NCBI GenBank assembly: GCA_013420905.1
Contig: JAAXNY010000016.1
Coordinates: 1,364,001-1,428,000 of the forward strand
DNA from: Collybia mongolica
Lineage: Eukaryota; Basidiomycota; Agaricomycetes; Agaricales; Clitocybaceae
Direction of reading: 5' to 3'
DNA: 64,000 nt
A program made the translations under genes and the position numbers. Below the pieces are notes generated by a model. It saw nothing but the letters and a program-made list of their open reading frames with translations. It was not told the DNA's origin and made no database searches. Shown here one piece after another: positions 37,201 to 49,161 of this stretch. Position 1 is the first letter of the stretch. Every line of letters begins with the position of its first letter.

Positions 37201-37414
37201 CGGAAAACACAAGATGACAAAGGATACCATCAAGGATGAATGGCTCGCTCCCAGCATAATCGCCCAGGAGATCCATCCATCTCGCTCTCCTGCTCGCAGC
37301 TATGTACCAGATCTCATCGATCTGTTCGAGGGCTCCCTTTGCTGAAAGTGCTTTTGAGGTTACGGCCGCAGGTGAAGGATTTTCATCGATGCCGTTAAAG
37401 TTTTCTAAATCCAT
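31259..37414 (-). CDS. DDX60-like DExH-box RNA helicase (Ski2-like superfamily 2)
   Basis: ATP-dependent RNA helicase. Sixteen exons: 37414-37228, 37164-37105, 37045-36947, 36895-36729, 36673-36518, 36451-35444, 35386-34705, 34651-34490, 34434-34293, 34239-34150, 34096-33481, 33424-32985, 32932-32892, 32836-32757, 32706-32332, 32275-31259. They total 5,322 nt and encode 1,773 aa, close to the roughly 1,700 aa usual for DDX60. The N-terminal third is the long DDX60-type extension ([40 protein letters not shown]). Helicase motifs: Walker [10 protein letters not shown] (about 787), [19 protein letters not shown], Walker B DEIH (about 892), [10 protein letters not shown] (about 919), [19 protein letters not shown], and [12 protein letters not shown] (about 1312). 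A charged insert ([18 protein letters not shown]) lies before the second RecA domain. In mammals DDX60 acts in antiviral RNA sensing; the fungal role is unknown. No stop or frameshift was seen. Confidence 0.94.
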
Positions 37415-38545
37415 GATGGTGAGACGAGGGGGAAAAAAGAGGGCCTTTGTGGAGCGTGGCTCCTACCTGTTGTTAGCTAATAAGGGACGAAGATTCTATT
37501 TTCTTTTGCCTTAGCGCCCGTCTCGGCAGAACCCAGACAACACCACGTTGCCCTTTAGTTTTAGCCTCGCAACACAGCTGCCTGGGGTCCGTTTCCGCTC
37601 GTTTATGGCGATTGAGAACACAAAAATCGCAAATGTCAGTGTCACTAGTGAGCGTTATCAGTTATTCCGTGAAGGCTAGCCCAGTCACATACGTTAATTT
37701 TGGGAAATGTAACCTTTGCTGAGTATCTCGGGTATTTCGTATCTCTTGGAGAGTTCATGTAGCTTGGAGCTGGGGAAGTTAAACAGCATTTGTCCTACTC
37801 AATCAGGACGGGGTACCGTCTTGATCGTATGAGTTAATGATTCACTTGCACGGAACAGCCGTAAATTTGGTTCAAATTCTGTGTCCGCGGCCGCACCATC
37901 ACGTGAGTGTACACGTGTGACGGAGGGCTCGGAGCCTCGCGAACTTGAGAAGCCACTATAGTCACTTGTCAGTGATTCTTGACCATATACACCTGGTGAT
38001 ATATGATGTACCCCCTCACTCTTTTCCACATCCCTGTCCTAAATAAACCCCCATGTCGATGAGGTAATATGTTTCAACTGCAAATCATGACTGATTTTTG
38101 CCGTTGTTTTATCTTTCGAAATACTTCTGGTTCCTGGTCAACGATTAACCAACTTGATCTTGAATACGCTTCGGGATAATATTTTCCTTTTCGCGGAGCA
38201 CCTCAGGCGTTCATCGCACAAACAGGAGCCAAGAAGTACAGTCGACTCTGTCATAACCCATACCCATTCGGAGCAACCGGCAGCTACGAGCTCAGCTCTG
38301 CACAGAAATCGGGCAAGACATATCGATAGTACTATGCAATTCCTTTCCTTATACAGCGTTCCGGAAGCCGTAAGTTTAAATATTGGTTGTAGATCTGGGG
38401 TTTAGTAGGTATGGGTTATGACAGAGTCGACTGTACAGTCATCATGTTCGCCATCCGGGCCGCCTCGGACCGCTTTCTATTACGAAACATATAACAGCGC
38501 AAGCCCCGCATCTCCTTAATCGTTATCTACATCCCACAATTCGAG
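37415..38545. promoter_or_regulatory. intergenic between divergent helicase and aldo-keto reductase genes
   Basis: Both neighbours are transcribed outward from this 1.1-kb gap, so it should carry both promoters. A MITE (38239-38433) takes up the last part, leaving about 110 bp between the transposon and the reductase start codon. No other motif was recognised. Confidence 0.5.
38239..38433. mobile_element. MITE copy 1 (195 bp, TA target site)
   Basis: Non-coding element with perfect 26-bp terminal inverted repeats: the left end starts CAGTCGACTCTGTCATAACC and the right end is its reverse complement. It is flanked by TA at 38237-38238 and 38434-38435, the target-site duplication of Tc1/mariner/pogo-type transposases. 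A second copy (46735-46929) has the same length and differs at only two positions. It cannot move by itself; a transposase elsewhere must act in trans. Confidence 0.93.
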
Positions 38546-40022
38546 ATGTCTGTTCCAACCATTCAATTCAACAACGGGAAAGAAATCCCGGCACTCGGAC
38601 TTGGTAGGATCACACATACGATCTTGGCATGTCAATATGACCGAACTGGCCCCCTGACAATTCAGGAACTTGGCAGTCAAAGGCTGAGGAGGTTACTTCC
38701 GCTGTCGCCTATGCGCTGAAAGAGGCAGGTTACAGGCATGTTGATTGCGCGTGGTACGTACCCGTGCTCGCTCCTTTAGGTTCGCCCGTCCATCATACAC
38801 CGCTAGGGGTTATGGGAACGAGAAAGACGTCGGGGAAGGCATTCGTGCCTCTGGAGTCCCTAGGTCCGAAATTTTTGTACGTCTCAATTTTTGTTAGTCC
38901 ATTCAAGCATTCTTTTGACGCGCTGCGGTTGTGACCAGATCACGAGCAAAGTTTGGGGCACATGGCATTCTCGCGTCGAAGAGTGTCTTGACCAGACACT
39001 TGCGAACCTTGGTACAGATTACCTCGATCGTTAGTACCCCATATTTATGATTTATACGTGGGTAATGTAAATGACCATGTTATCTTTCAGTGTACCTAAT
39101 GCATTGGCCCATTCCCCTCAACCCGAAGGGTAACCACCCCTTAATCCCCACGCTCCCCGACGGGAAACGGGATATCGACCATTCTTGGAAGATCAGTGAC
39201 ACTTGGAAGCAAATGGAAGCTCTTGTGAAAAAAGGTGCGCGCCTGCTATTTTTAATGCCGGTTTTACTGATCCTTATCTGTGAAGGCAAAGTCAAGTCAA
39301 TTGGAGTTTCCAATTTTTCTCAGATGAAGCTTGAGGAAATTCTTCCCACCGCTGAAATTCTGCCCGTTGTCGATCAAGTCAGTGCCTTGTCGTTATTATA
39401 CTCCTTCACACCCTAATAATGATTTTTTTGGCGTGTTAGCTGGAGATTCACGTCTACAACCCGCAACACAATCTCGTCGCATACCTGAAATCGAAGGGAA
39501 TCGTTCCTCAGGCTTACTCTCCCCTGGGATCCGCAGGTTCCCCTCTTTTGACTGATGAAAAGGTCATAGAAATTGCGAAGAAACATTCCGTTAATCCAGC
39601 TGACGTGCTCATTGCCTACCCTCGTACGTGACGTCGGATGACATCTCATGCGAAGCTCACTGCTCGTTCGTGTTTCAGTTTCAAAGGGTTATGTGGTCCT
39701 GCCCAAATCTGTGACCCCATCGCGCATCGCGTCAAATCTCACCGGTCCCATGGGCGCTGCGGCGAAACTAGACAAAGATGACATCGCCGTCCTTGATGGG
39801 CTTGCGGCGAGCGGGAAGCAAAAAAGGTCCGTTCTCTTCCTATTTCGCGTATGCCAACCTGTGTGAACCTGTTTTTTTCGCAAATTTCTGCAGGTTTGTT
39901 ACTCCACCCTGGCGTACGTATTCTCTACATTCGACCTGAACCCAGGAACCTTTTTACTGACCCTCTTTCCGTGAATTACAGCCGTCGAACTTGGGTTCGA
40001 GCACTGGCCACCATTGAAGTAG
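38546..40022 (+). CDS. aldo-keto reductase
   Basis: Cytosolic NADP(H)-dependent reductase of aldehydes or aldoses. Ten exons (38546-38603, 38666-38753, 38807-38876, 38939-39029, 39091-39234, 39286-39377, 39440-39623, 39679-39826, 39894-39913, 39982-40022) give 311 aa, the usual AKR length. The catalytic tetrad is complete: Asp46 (GYRHVDCAW), Tyr51 (GYGNE), Lys76 (ITSKVW) and His107 (YLMHWPIPLNP). The cofactor region shows GVSNFSQMKLEEIL and VVLPKSVTPSRI, and it ends FVTPPWPVELGFEHWPPLK. Exon 9 is only 20 nt. The donor after exon 8 (GTCCGT) is weak. It is followed on the same strand by myo-inositol oxygenase, which makes a uronate reductase role worth testing; other aldose or aldehyde substrates are equally possible. 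A MITE sits in its promoter. Confidence 0.93.
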
Positions 40023-41154
40023 CCATTGAAGGCATCCCTTACTCGTGGAGACCGTGCGAGAAGTGGGTTATATATTGGGATCCTACCAACTTATATACGG
40101 AAGTATTTAGAAGGAAGTCGTAACCTTCAACGAATTATATCATTTTGGCCCTGCTCCGGGCACAAACTGTATCGTCATAGATGATCGGCATCGCCACAAA
40201 ATCTATGATTTTGCTCCGAGAAACTCCGCGATGGCCAAGTCAGTCTGCGACAGCTCAAGTCTAGACCTCCCCAGGGTACCGGTGTAGAATAGGGTCATGA
40301 AAGTAACAGAGCGCCATCGGTCATATGTGAGAAATACGAAGTGCCGCTGAGAAACAGTGGAGTCAGCCCGTTCTGCATGGAGCTTATTGTGATTTAGAGT
40401 TTAATTGTCTTGGGAATGATGTTTTCTGCTAAATCCTGTAAGTTCCATGATTGGTGGGATTGTCGGGGGTTGCGACCTGTCGGAAAGTGTCAGATGTTTA
40501 AATTCTTACCACGCGTCCGAGGTTTTTTCAGTAGGGGTCCTCGGTCTTGGCGCTGGAGAGACACAACTGGCCGTTTACGGTGCTCTTCATTTGACAAGTG
40601 GGACGCGACGAACACGGGCATCCCGCTTTTGAAGGCCAAGAGTTATGTTTTTGGGTGCAGAAATTTAATATACGCTGTAAAGGAACCTGAAAAGTGCCCA
40701 CAGTGGGGGACCTGCGATTTTTCTATTGCTGGGGTTTCCATCAGCGTATTCTTACGAAGAGCCCCGAAAAACGGTGGACCCTGGAAATGATGATGGGAAC
40801 ACGTGGTTACGGTTGCTGACCACGCGAGCCCCACGCGAGGTGCCTTAATCAGGTTCAATCTGAAAATATACCTGCCGAGGGATCGTCTCTTCACCTTTCT
40901 TCGCGCGCTCTTAATTTCTGAAACGCCTTTGGACAACTCAACGCTCGCGTAAGCTTCATTTTAATGTGAGAATACAGATGCCGTTGGCAAGGCCATCCCA
41001 GATTCTACCAGATTGATCGGTCGGCTCTTCCAGGGTACCCGGAATCACATCGACTCGGAGTGCCTACATAAAGGAAGCAAATTTTCAGGTAGGTTTCCAT
41101 AGTTCCTCATCACCTTCACATCTCATTCAGTCTCACATAACTCATCTCTAAAAA
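40023..41154. other. intergenic between reductase and oxygenase genes
   Basis: Terminator and promoter region of about 1.1 kb. A 126-codon plus frame at 40410-40790 has no family motif, lacks splice-consistent neighbours, and is not called. Confidence 0.45.
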
Positions 41155-42439
41155 ATGCCTGTCTCTGTCCATAGCGGTCGCGATCTCGACGTGACTTCAG
41201 ATGCCATCGATGATGGTATGATCAGCTTCATACGATTTCTCTTTGGCCGTAAAGGGCTGACCATTCGACCTCTAGTAAACGTCCTCAAAGGAAAAATGTG
41301 GAACGATAAGTCTGAGTTCGATGAGGACAAGGACAAAACGCGATTCCGCGACTACGATGCGGCATGTGATCGCGTCAAGGCGTTTTACAAAGAGCAGCAC
41401 GGTTCGTCACTCTGGTGGACGGTCTATTCACAAGACTAAAGCTCGCATACAGAAAAACAAACAGTAGGGTTTAACATTAAGGCTCGCGTGAACTTCAAAA
41501 CCAAGACAAGAGGTCGTATGAGCGTTTGGGAAGCCATGGAGAAGCTCAACACCCTGATCGACGAGTCTGACCCTGACGTTTGTCTTCATGGCCCCTTCTT
41601 TTATCGTGTCGTCTTACGAAAATCAACAGACAAGTGTCTCTCAGATTGAGCACCTGCTACAAACGGCTGAAGCTATCCGACGAGATGGTAAACCTGAATG
41701 GATGCAGGTTAGCATTAGATGCCGAGTTGGTTCCTTAGGAGCCTGATATTAACTTGGTCTTTACACAGGTCGCCGGCCTTGTTCATGATCTAGGGAAGCT
41801 ATTGCTTTTGTTTGGTTCAGAGGGTCAATGGGATGTTGTTGGCGTGAGTGTTCCTTTATTCTCGGAGTCATCAGTTAGACGTAACTAACGACCACTCGTT
41901 TTTCTCAGGACACGTTCGGTAATTGATGTACCCCTCTCTTTCTACAATAATCTCTAACCACGCTGTTCCATAGTGGTGGGGTGCAAATTCTCAGAGAAAA
42001 TCATTTATCCCGATACTTTTGCCGCAAATCCCGACTCTCACGACAGCATCTATTCTACTAAATATGGTATCTACCAACCACATTGCGGCCTCGACAATGT
42101 CATGCTTTCCTGGGGACATGATGAAGTGAGTTTTCTCCACTATCAATGACAACATCTTACTAATCCTTGTAGTATTTATATAATGTTTTTAAGGACCAAA
42201 GTACTCTTCCTGCTGAAGCTTTGGCCATGATTCGATACCATAGCTTCTATCCGTGGCACCGAGAGAGCGCGTACTCACACCTTACCAACGAAAAGGATGA
42301 ACAGATCCTTGCCGCTGTGCAGGCTTTCAATCCATACGATCTTTACAGCAAAACAGACTCACCATGCGATCCGGTCAAACTTCGGCCCTACTACGAAGGG
42401 CTGATCGCCAAATTCTTCCCTCCCGTACTGGACTGGTGA
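41155..42439 (+). CDS. myo-inositol oxygenase
   Basis: Di-iron enzyme that cleaves myo-inositol with O2 to D-glucuronate in the cytosol. Eight exons (41155-41215, 41276-41401, 41453-41577, 41630-41707, 41769-41843, 41909-41918, 41974-42125, 42173-42439) give 297 aa, against 285 for the mammalian enzyme. All six iron ligands expected for the family are in place: His112 (SQIEHLLQTAEAIRRDG), His136-Asp137 (GLVHDLGK), His207 (NVMLSWGHDE), His232 (MIRYHSFYPWH) and Asp265 (FNPYDLYSK). Exon 6 is a 10-nt microexon (codes DTF plus one base), needed to keep phase between DVVG and VVGCKFSEK. The start is the first ATG, giving MPVSVHSGRDLD and splicing to VNVLKGKMW. Confidence 0.95.
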
Positions 42440-42812
42440 AATCTCTCGGGCCTCTCTCGCTGTATCGTATCTCCTATCATTATGCATCTATTATTGTTTT
42501 CTTGCTATCGCTTATTGCTGCTTTTTTTATTATTTACTTTCGTTAGATTGTCTCAGTAGCATACGACCTTTTCAGTTATTCGCACCCTAGGAGTCCTAGA
42601 TATTACATCCTCCACAGACTTTTGTAGCTATTACCAATTGCAATATACAGACGATACACGAGTCAAGATTTGCCAAGGAACGGATCAGAGTCACGAACAA
42701 TTTAGATTAGATAACGATCAATGCCGATAAGATCATGCGATACGAGCTCCACGCACCTTTGCTTTTTCCCTTTATTCCCCTGTCAACCCGAACTCGACCA
42801 TTCTGGCCCACC
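42440..42812. other. short intergenic spacer
   Basis: 373 bp between the oxygenase stop and the phosphatase start. It must hold the 3' end of one gene and the promoter of the next; no motif was recognised. Confidence 0.5.
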
Positions 42813-43984
42813 ATGACTGTACCCGCCCCAGAGAGTACACTCCCTTACCCACCGGTACACCAAGATAAGAAATTCGTTGTTCTTTCTGACTGGTTGGTTT
42901 GCACCACTTTGTGGCAATAAAGAAACCTATCCCTGAACGAACTGACTAGTTATGATTCAGGGATGGTACAATCACCACATTCGATTCCAATGACCGTGAG
43001 TCTCTATGGTGACCCGGACACCGAACATTCCTGTAATTCCTATAACTCTGGTATTATAAGACTTGACGGATAACCTGGGGTACGGAAAGGCAAAGCGAAG
43101 AGAAGGAAACATGAATGTTCTTTCAGGAAAAGAAACATTTCGGTGAGCGAACCGTCACCTCTCGATAACACTCGGTTGATCAAAAGTATAGAGACTCATT
43201 CCGGGGAATGCTAGAAAGTGTCAACGAGAATGGGCATACGTTCGAACAATGTAAAGAGACGCTCCGGCGAGGTATGTTGGTTACCATCTCATAAAGCGAT
43301 TAAAAAGTTTACCTTCAGATCAGATATCAAGTTGGACTCCGGTTTCAAAGAGTTTTATGCCTGGTGCAAATCTAATGACGTTCCCATCATCATTGTCTCA
43401 AGGTCCGTCGTTGGTTTTGATCGTAATTCTTTAATCTAAATTGATCATGTCTTCAGTGGCATGGCTCCCCTTATCCGCGCGGTTCTCTCGAACCTCGTTG
43501 GGGACGAGGCGGCCAATGAAATAGAAATCATCGCCAACGACGTGGCGGTCCATCCTGATGGAAAATGGGAGATCAAATTCCGGCATCCGTCGAGGTTAGC
43601 ATTTTTCACGCACATGATTACGCAGTCCAACTTTTATAATGCCGATAGCGGCTTTGGACACGATAAATCCCAGGCAATTCTTCCATACCGTGGTCTTGCC
43701 GATCCCCCAACCCTCTTCTTCTTCGGTGATGGCGTTTCAGGTCAGTTTCGTCAGCAAATGTCGTAGTTCCGTGTAACGCTTATACTCGCCTGCTAGATAT
43801 ATCCGCAGCGAAGCACGCCGATCTTCTTTTCGTCAAGCAGAAGGACGACGGGGAAAACGACTTGGCGTCGTATTGCACCCGGGAAGGGATCAAACATGTT
43901 CTGTTCAAAGACTTCTCCAACGCGCTGCCAGTTGTACAGTCCGTGGTACGAGGAGAGAAGACCCTGGCAGAGATACTTGCTTGA
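42813..43984 (+). CDS. HAD-superfamily phosphatase (phosphoserine-phosphatase-like, YNL010W type)
   Basis: Probable small-molecule phosphatase. Eight exons (42813-42892, 42961-42995, 43061-43142, 43192-43271, 43324-43402, 43457-43594, 43649-43740, 43797-43984) give 257 aa. Motif I, LSDWDGTITTFDSND (about residues 23-37), spans the first intron and holds the nucleophile Asp and the DGT triad. Motif II is the Ser in PIIIVSSGM. Motif IV is FFFGDGVSDISAAKHAD (two Asp for Mg2+). NLGYGKAKRREGN and SFRGMLESVNENGHTFEQC form the cap. The substrate is unknown. It lies just downstream of and parallel to myo-inositol oxygenase, so an inositol-phosphate or sugar-phosphate substrate is conceivable, but the family does not show it. 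Confidence 0.9.
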
Positions 43985-46734
43985 GCTGGCCCAAGCAATA
44001 GAACGCAGAACGGAGAGACCCCAATTATAGATTACGTATAGACAGATATCTGTATTTTCGCGCGTTCCTGTCAACTGAAAGTTTGTAGGGAAAGGTCTGG
44101 CTGTTAGCTAGGTTCGTCCTACGCAGACGATATCAATTAGCCTGAGGAAAATTCTCCACAGGGCCATAGGCTCAGGTGAACACGCGCCACTGCTCGGTCA
44201 CCACCGCGTTCGGCGAAGCTCCTTAGCGGAGGCCTGATATGAATTTCACGGCTCAAAATTGAAAGATGATTGCCGAAATAGACCCACATGACTATTACTA
44301 TTAGCGAGCGCCACTTACGTCTCAAGGATCAGGGCGCTGAACCATACTTGGCTTTTTTCACTTTCAACAAGGCACACCTTGATGTGCAGTGAGTCACCTA
44401 ATGAAGAGCTTTCGCAAGGAAGGGGTCGAGAACGTGAATTCAGTCTGTGACTCGTCAATCCAAAGGGGCACGCATAGTAGAAAGTTACACACCCTGGATA
44501 TAATTTTCCCGACTTGATGATTGAATCAATTCACCTCGCTCCAGGCCCGTATTAGAGATCCCTTCTCTCGTAAAGTAGGTCTTCTTGGAGTGCAAAAAAT
44601 GAGACTGTGATGAACGTAGACCACCAAAAATTTCAGTAACACCAAACCTGAAATAAAAACCATTCCAGGTGTGACATTTTAGAGGGAAGTCGCATGCAGC
44701 GCGATTTGAACAACGGAAAGCCCAACAGTGAAATGAGAGGTAACAAGATTGCTTAGAGGGTCTTCACTCTCACCGCCGGGAATGCCAGGGAGCGCAAGTT
44801 TGCGCAAATGTGGTAATACCTGACCGCTGTTGGTTACTGAGAGTGTTCTGATTAAGGGAATACTGTCCTTGACAACCAACGCCAAATCTTCGTTTCCCGA
44901 ACAGTTAAAATTTGAAGTGCGAGTACATCATATCACAATGGATACTCTCACAGCCTTCTAGGATGGGAATTTGTGTTGTCCTGTTCCTTTTATATAACCC
45001 TCGAAGGTACTTGATTCCTAGTAGTCGCGCGGCGTGAATAAGTTGATGTGAAATGAGAAAGTCTCAACAGCGATTAGAACTTGCGAAGTTTGTTCCATCA
45101 CGTTAATAAACCAAAACGACCGACATCCAGCACTAATCAAAAGTAATATTGTCATCGCCGTCAACCAAGCCATCAACGAAACAATCGTAAATGGTGAGGT
45201 TCTTGAGCATTCGTCATTTGGGCACGGCGCCTAAGAAATAGGAAATTGGAGACTAATTTTCGGTCCTGCTTGTACGTGGAGGGCCTTCAAACAAACATAA
45301 CGGAGGCCAAATGTGGAGGAAGACGTCAATATTCATTTGAGGATCTTAGACCCCTGGAGATTATACTGGAGAATAACGGAATAGACTCATCTCTGAAGTC
45401 CTTTCCTAGATCGACCGCATGACCAGGCATGAAAACCCTTTCAAGTTTCGGTTTGTCGAGGTTGTTAATGATTCAGGAAATTTATAGGATGAGCGTATGG
45501 GGTCGTGGACGATAGGGATAGAGTGATATCGGTGGATATAGGGGGTAAGGATACAGGACAAAGCATAGGGATCGATAATCTGAATTCTCGTCAAATTCTT
45601 CGGTGCTCGTTCCTCGGGCTTTGGTGTATAGATTAGTGGGTAAATTTTTTCCAGACATGTAGAGATAGGTTTGCCTTGCACCTGAATCCCACGGTACAAC
45701 GATATCGACCCTATCTAAAACCTCAGTGAACACCTGGTCCTGGCTACGTTGTGTTACGACCATGGATCTTCAGATAAACGAAGCAGGAAGAATCTAGATT
45801 TCGAAAATTGACTTGAATCTGCTTCAGGGTCTACCGCTGAACGGAAAACCAAGCCGAACACGGGGGAGGTAGGTTGATGATTTTTATGAGTTGCGAGATT
45901 TTACGAAATGCTGAGCTGATCAGAGCTCGTAAAAGCCCATGTTCAAACTTTCTGTGTGGAAGAGACTGATGGCACTCGGGATGGCACTTGGGAATCCTCT
46001 GAGACGTGGTTTAGAACTTTGGATGCGGTCCAGGGTGGTTAAACACCGATGGTGCCATAAGAAATCATTTTTGCGACATGTGTGAAATATGTGTGCATCA
46101 GTTGAATAACATTAAGGTATTAGATCGACGTTTGTCGCCGACCTACGACTTCGTGTTCGACCTTGCTTGAGGGAGTAGGATTCGGGACCAGAACTGAACA
46201 CGTGGCGCTCGGAACGAATTACGTAACGTAGCATGTGTGGGTTCGCTTACGCTTGCCCTGGCCGCCATTGTCAACACCTTCCTGTCTCTACAAATGAGCT
46301 CTATATATCACATCTCAAGACAAATGGTGTCGGAAGCTTACTTCTACGACTATTTTCCCCTCAAAACCCGGTCCCACCAATCTGCAATTTAGGTCAAGGA
46401 TAATATCGTGGTCACCCCATGGGTCACGCATCACTCAGTGATTCAAAACGCCACTACTCGAGCCTTGTTTGGGTCATTCAAGCAGGAAACTGTGTTAGAA
46501 GGGGATAAAGGAATTTCAAGAACCTTTTGCAATAATTGATGACATCGACTTGCGAATTTATGCCTCTGGATCCCGTTCTTGGTCGGCATTACCGATCATA
46601 TTTCAAACTGATGCTCCTCTTCCTTCGCTTTGTTTTCAGGTTATCTCGACGCGTTAATTCCTCTTATTATTTTTTCTTGTGCTCGTTCCTCAAATTCGAG
46701 TGATATACTACATTTGACAACACAAATAATACTA
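43985..46734. other. intergenic, no gene supported
   Basis: About 2.7 kb with only short frames. The minus frame at 45406-45763 is Pro/Tyr-rich and open in two phases, suggesting simple-sequence composition, not coding. Confidence 0.4.
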
Positions 46735-46929
46735 CAGTCGACTCTGTCATAACCCATACCCATTCGGAGCAACCGGCAGCTACGAGCTCAGCTCTGCACA
46801 GAAATCGGGCAAGAAATATCGATAGTACTATGCAATTCCTTTCCTTATACAGCGTTCCGGAAGCCGTAAGTTTAAATATTGGTTGTAGATCTGGGGTTTA
46901 GTAGGTATGGGTTATGACAGAGTCGACTA
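46735..46929. mobile_element. MITE copy 2 (195 bp, TA target site)
   Basis: Same element and orientation as 38239-38433, differing at two positions: one internal C/A, and the last base of the right terminal repeat, which is A instead of G. TA dinucleotides flank it at 46733-46734 and 46930-46931. The near-identity of the copies points to recent activity. Confidence 0.93.
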
Positions 46930-46962
46930 TACACCTAATGATTCTTCAAAGACGACCGCTTT

Positions 46963-47453
46963 ATGCAGATTCCGCTCAATGGTTCGTCACTAATCCCTCT
47001 TTATCCGTGGATTTTATATTTAAAGTATAATGTTTTAGTCACCGGTATCGCACTCTACGTAGCACAGATGGAAGCGAAAACTGACTCAATTATTTCCCTC
47101 CATGGTATTCCCTACGGGAACCACGTCACCTACAGCCTCCCGATATAAGACGTTCAGAAATGGGAGTACGCAACGCACACAGTCAAGCTAGATAATTCAG
47201 TGACCAACCTCTTGTGTAATTACGCTGTCGTAACGGGAATTACACTGTTATCGTGGTTGGATCGCCTCGGTTGGTGAATATGGGAGCGAGTATTGAGGTT
47301 TTTCTCAGCGTTACGGGAGGTTTTTTTGTCTACGACGATTATATAAGGAGTTGGGTATATCTAATTCCTCGCGCTCATCGTCGCGCTGAAATTTTATTTT
47401 ATCAGGGTCTGTCGTTTAGAAAAGGAAGCCACTGTTACGGTAAACCCGCCTAA
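46963..47453 (+). pseudogene. possible relic of a secreted/membrane-type protein
   Basis: Pieces in different frames resemble, in order, a motif set common in basidiomycete single-pass membrane proteins: TGIALYVAQMEAKTDSIISL (about 47040), KWEYATHTVKLDN (about 47157) and GGFFVYDDYIRSW (about 47318). Stops and frame changes separate them. Recognition is by pattern only and is weak. Confidence 0.25.
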
Positions 47454-49161
47454 TCTCCCAATGTGCCAAGTTGCTACTTGTGGTCAAATGTATGGTTGGT
47501 TGTTAAGCTGATATTCTTGTGGCATTTACATTAGATACTACTGCAACCACGGTGACGGAAATAAAGCTTCTGAATATCGCTCGCTTATCATTAAAAAAAG
47601 AAGATTGTTTTTGACGCGCACTTCCAATTCTGTCTTAGGATGCCCTATCAACGCAAAGCCCTGAGGTCCCATCGATTTTGAATTCCATTCAAAACCTCTT
47701 ATTGGGTGTCGCTAATCAACAGCCGGTCAGCATGGGCCTCCACATTTACTACACACAGGTTGCGAGTTGTTTAGTCTCACCGTGCACCATCATTGTGCTT
47801 TTAATTTCACCTGAAGACGCCTACCTTCAGTGCCAATCCCCAAATTGTCAGGCCGACGTTTACATTTGTTTAATACACAAATGCAGGTCTATTAAGGATC
47901 CCCACACCCCGACGCCATTACCGATAAGACATCTCCATGGTGTGATGGGGGCCTTGATAGGCACTAGAGACTAGACCCTTGGGAAGGTTAATGCAGCCAC
48001 TAGCCACATGAAGGTACTGGATGCTTGTGAAGGCAGTGAACATCAGTATGTCACCGTAACTTGAGACATGACGGCGTCAGGAACCACCCCTGGCGTTCGC
48101 GTAATTACCACGAAACACGGCTCCCATCCCCAGACTATAACCCCCTCCACGATAGTGACATCATGATAGCTCACGGGATGGGGTTTTGACGTGTTATGTT
48201 TCAAAACCAAAGAACGTTCAAGGTATCACGAAGTATGACTATCTTGCGCGCTTGATGGGCACTATGTACGTCAACCAATCCAATGCTCTGAAATATTTCA
48301 ACGACCCATTGATGCTTGCAACACGAACCTGAGACTTGAACAGTACGCACCCACCGAGGCGTCTTCTATTCTTAGTTCCTTATGTGCAATAAACAAAAAC
48401 ATATTACGCAAGGATAATAAATACAAGGCCTCAATAACTGCAAGATTCGGATCGTACTGTGGTATCCCGCATTGTGTCACAAAACCCAGAAGCTGATTAG
48501 ATACTTCGAGTTTAGAAAAAGGAGCACAGATGAAGTACTTACTCATGATCAAGTTACTAAATAACACGTGAATGGGTGGTATAATAATTACACCCTCACA
48601 CCTGCGTCAAAGCTGTCAGTCGCAGGCGATAGACGTTGAGTATTTTACAACCTCCCCGGTCTCACAGAAAGTCCTACAGACTTTTCACCGCCCGTTAGCT
48701 GATACTTACGAAGCGGCAAGTGCCTCTGTTGTTGTCCTCTTTATTGGGTGACATGTGTAATGGGAGATGTGACGCCTCATCGCGAACGGCGGGGTAGAAA
48801 GGCCTTCAGGAACCAGAAAATTTCTATAAAGTGCTTACCAAGCGCCAAGAGCGGCAAACTCTTGCACCTCTGAAACGAAAAAAGGCACTACTTCTCGTCA
48901 TATGATCTTCTCCAAGAATGCAGCCGGGCTGGAGATTTTGCTTGCAACCTATGTGAATGTCAACTGGAATTGCTGCAATCATATTTGGGACAAACCAACG
49001 CACCATGACGGGTTACATCGAGGATAGAACTCCCGTTTAGCTTAAATCTACAAACGTCGACGTCAGATGGGGGTCGGATGGGTTGGTGTGGTCTATACTC
49101 AGCGGAGCGTTCTTGGCGTAAGAAGCGTTTATATTAAAAAAATCCGCATAAACATCTCACC
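47454..49161. other. intergenic, no gene supported
   Basis: About 1.7 kb, with short frames only. Confidence 0.4.

Noticed and set aside
45406..45763. Tyr/Pro-rich minus frames
   Set aside because: Two phases are open and give similar low-complexity peptides from simple-sequence DNA.
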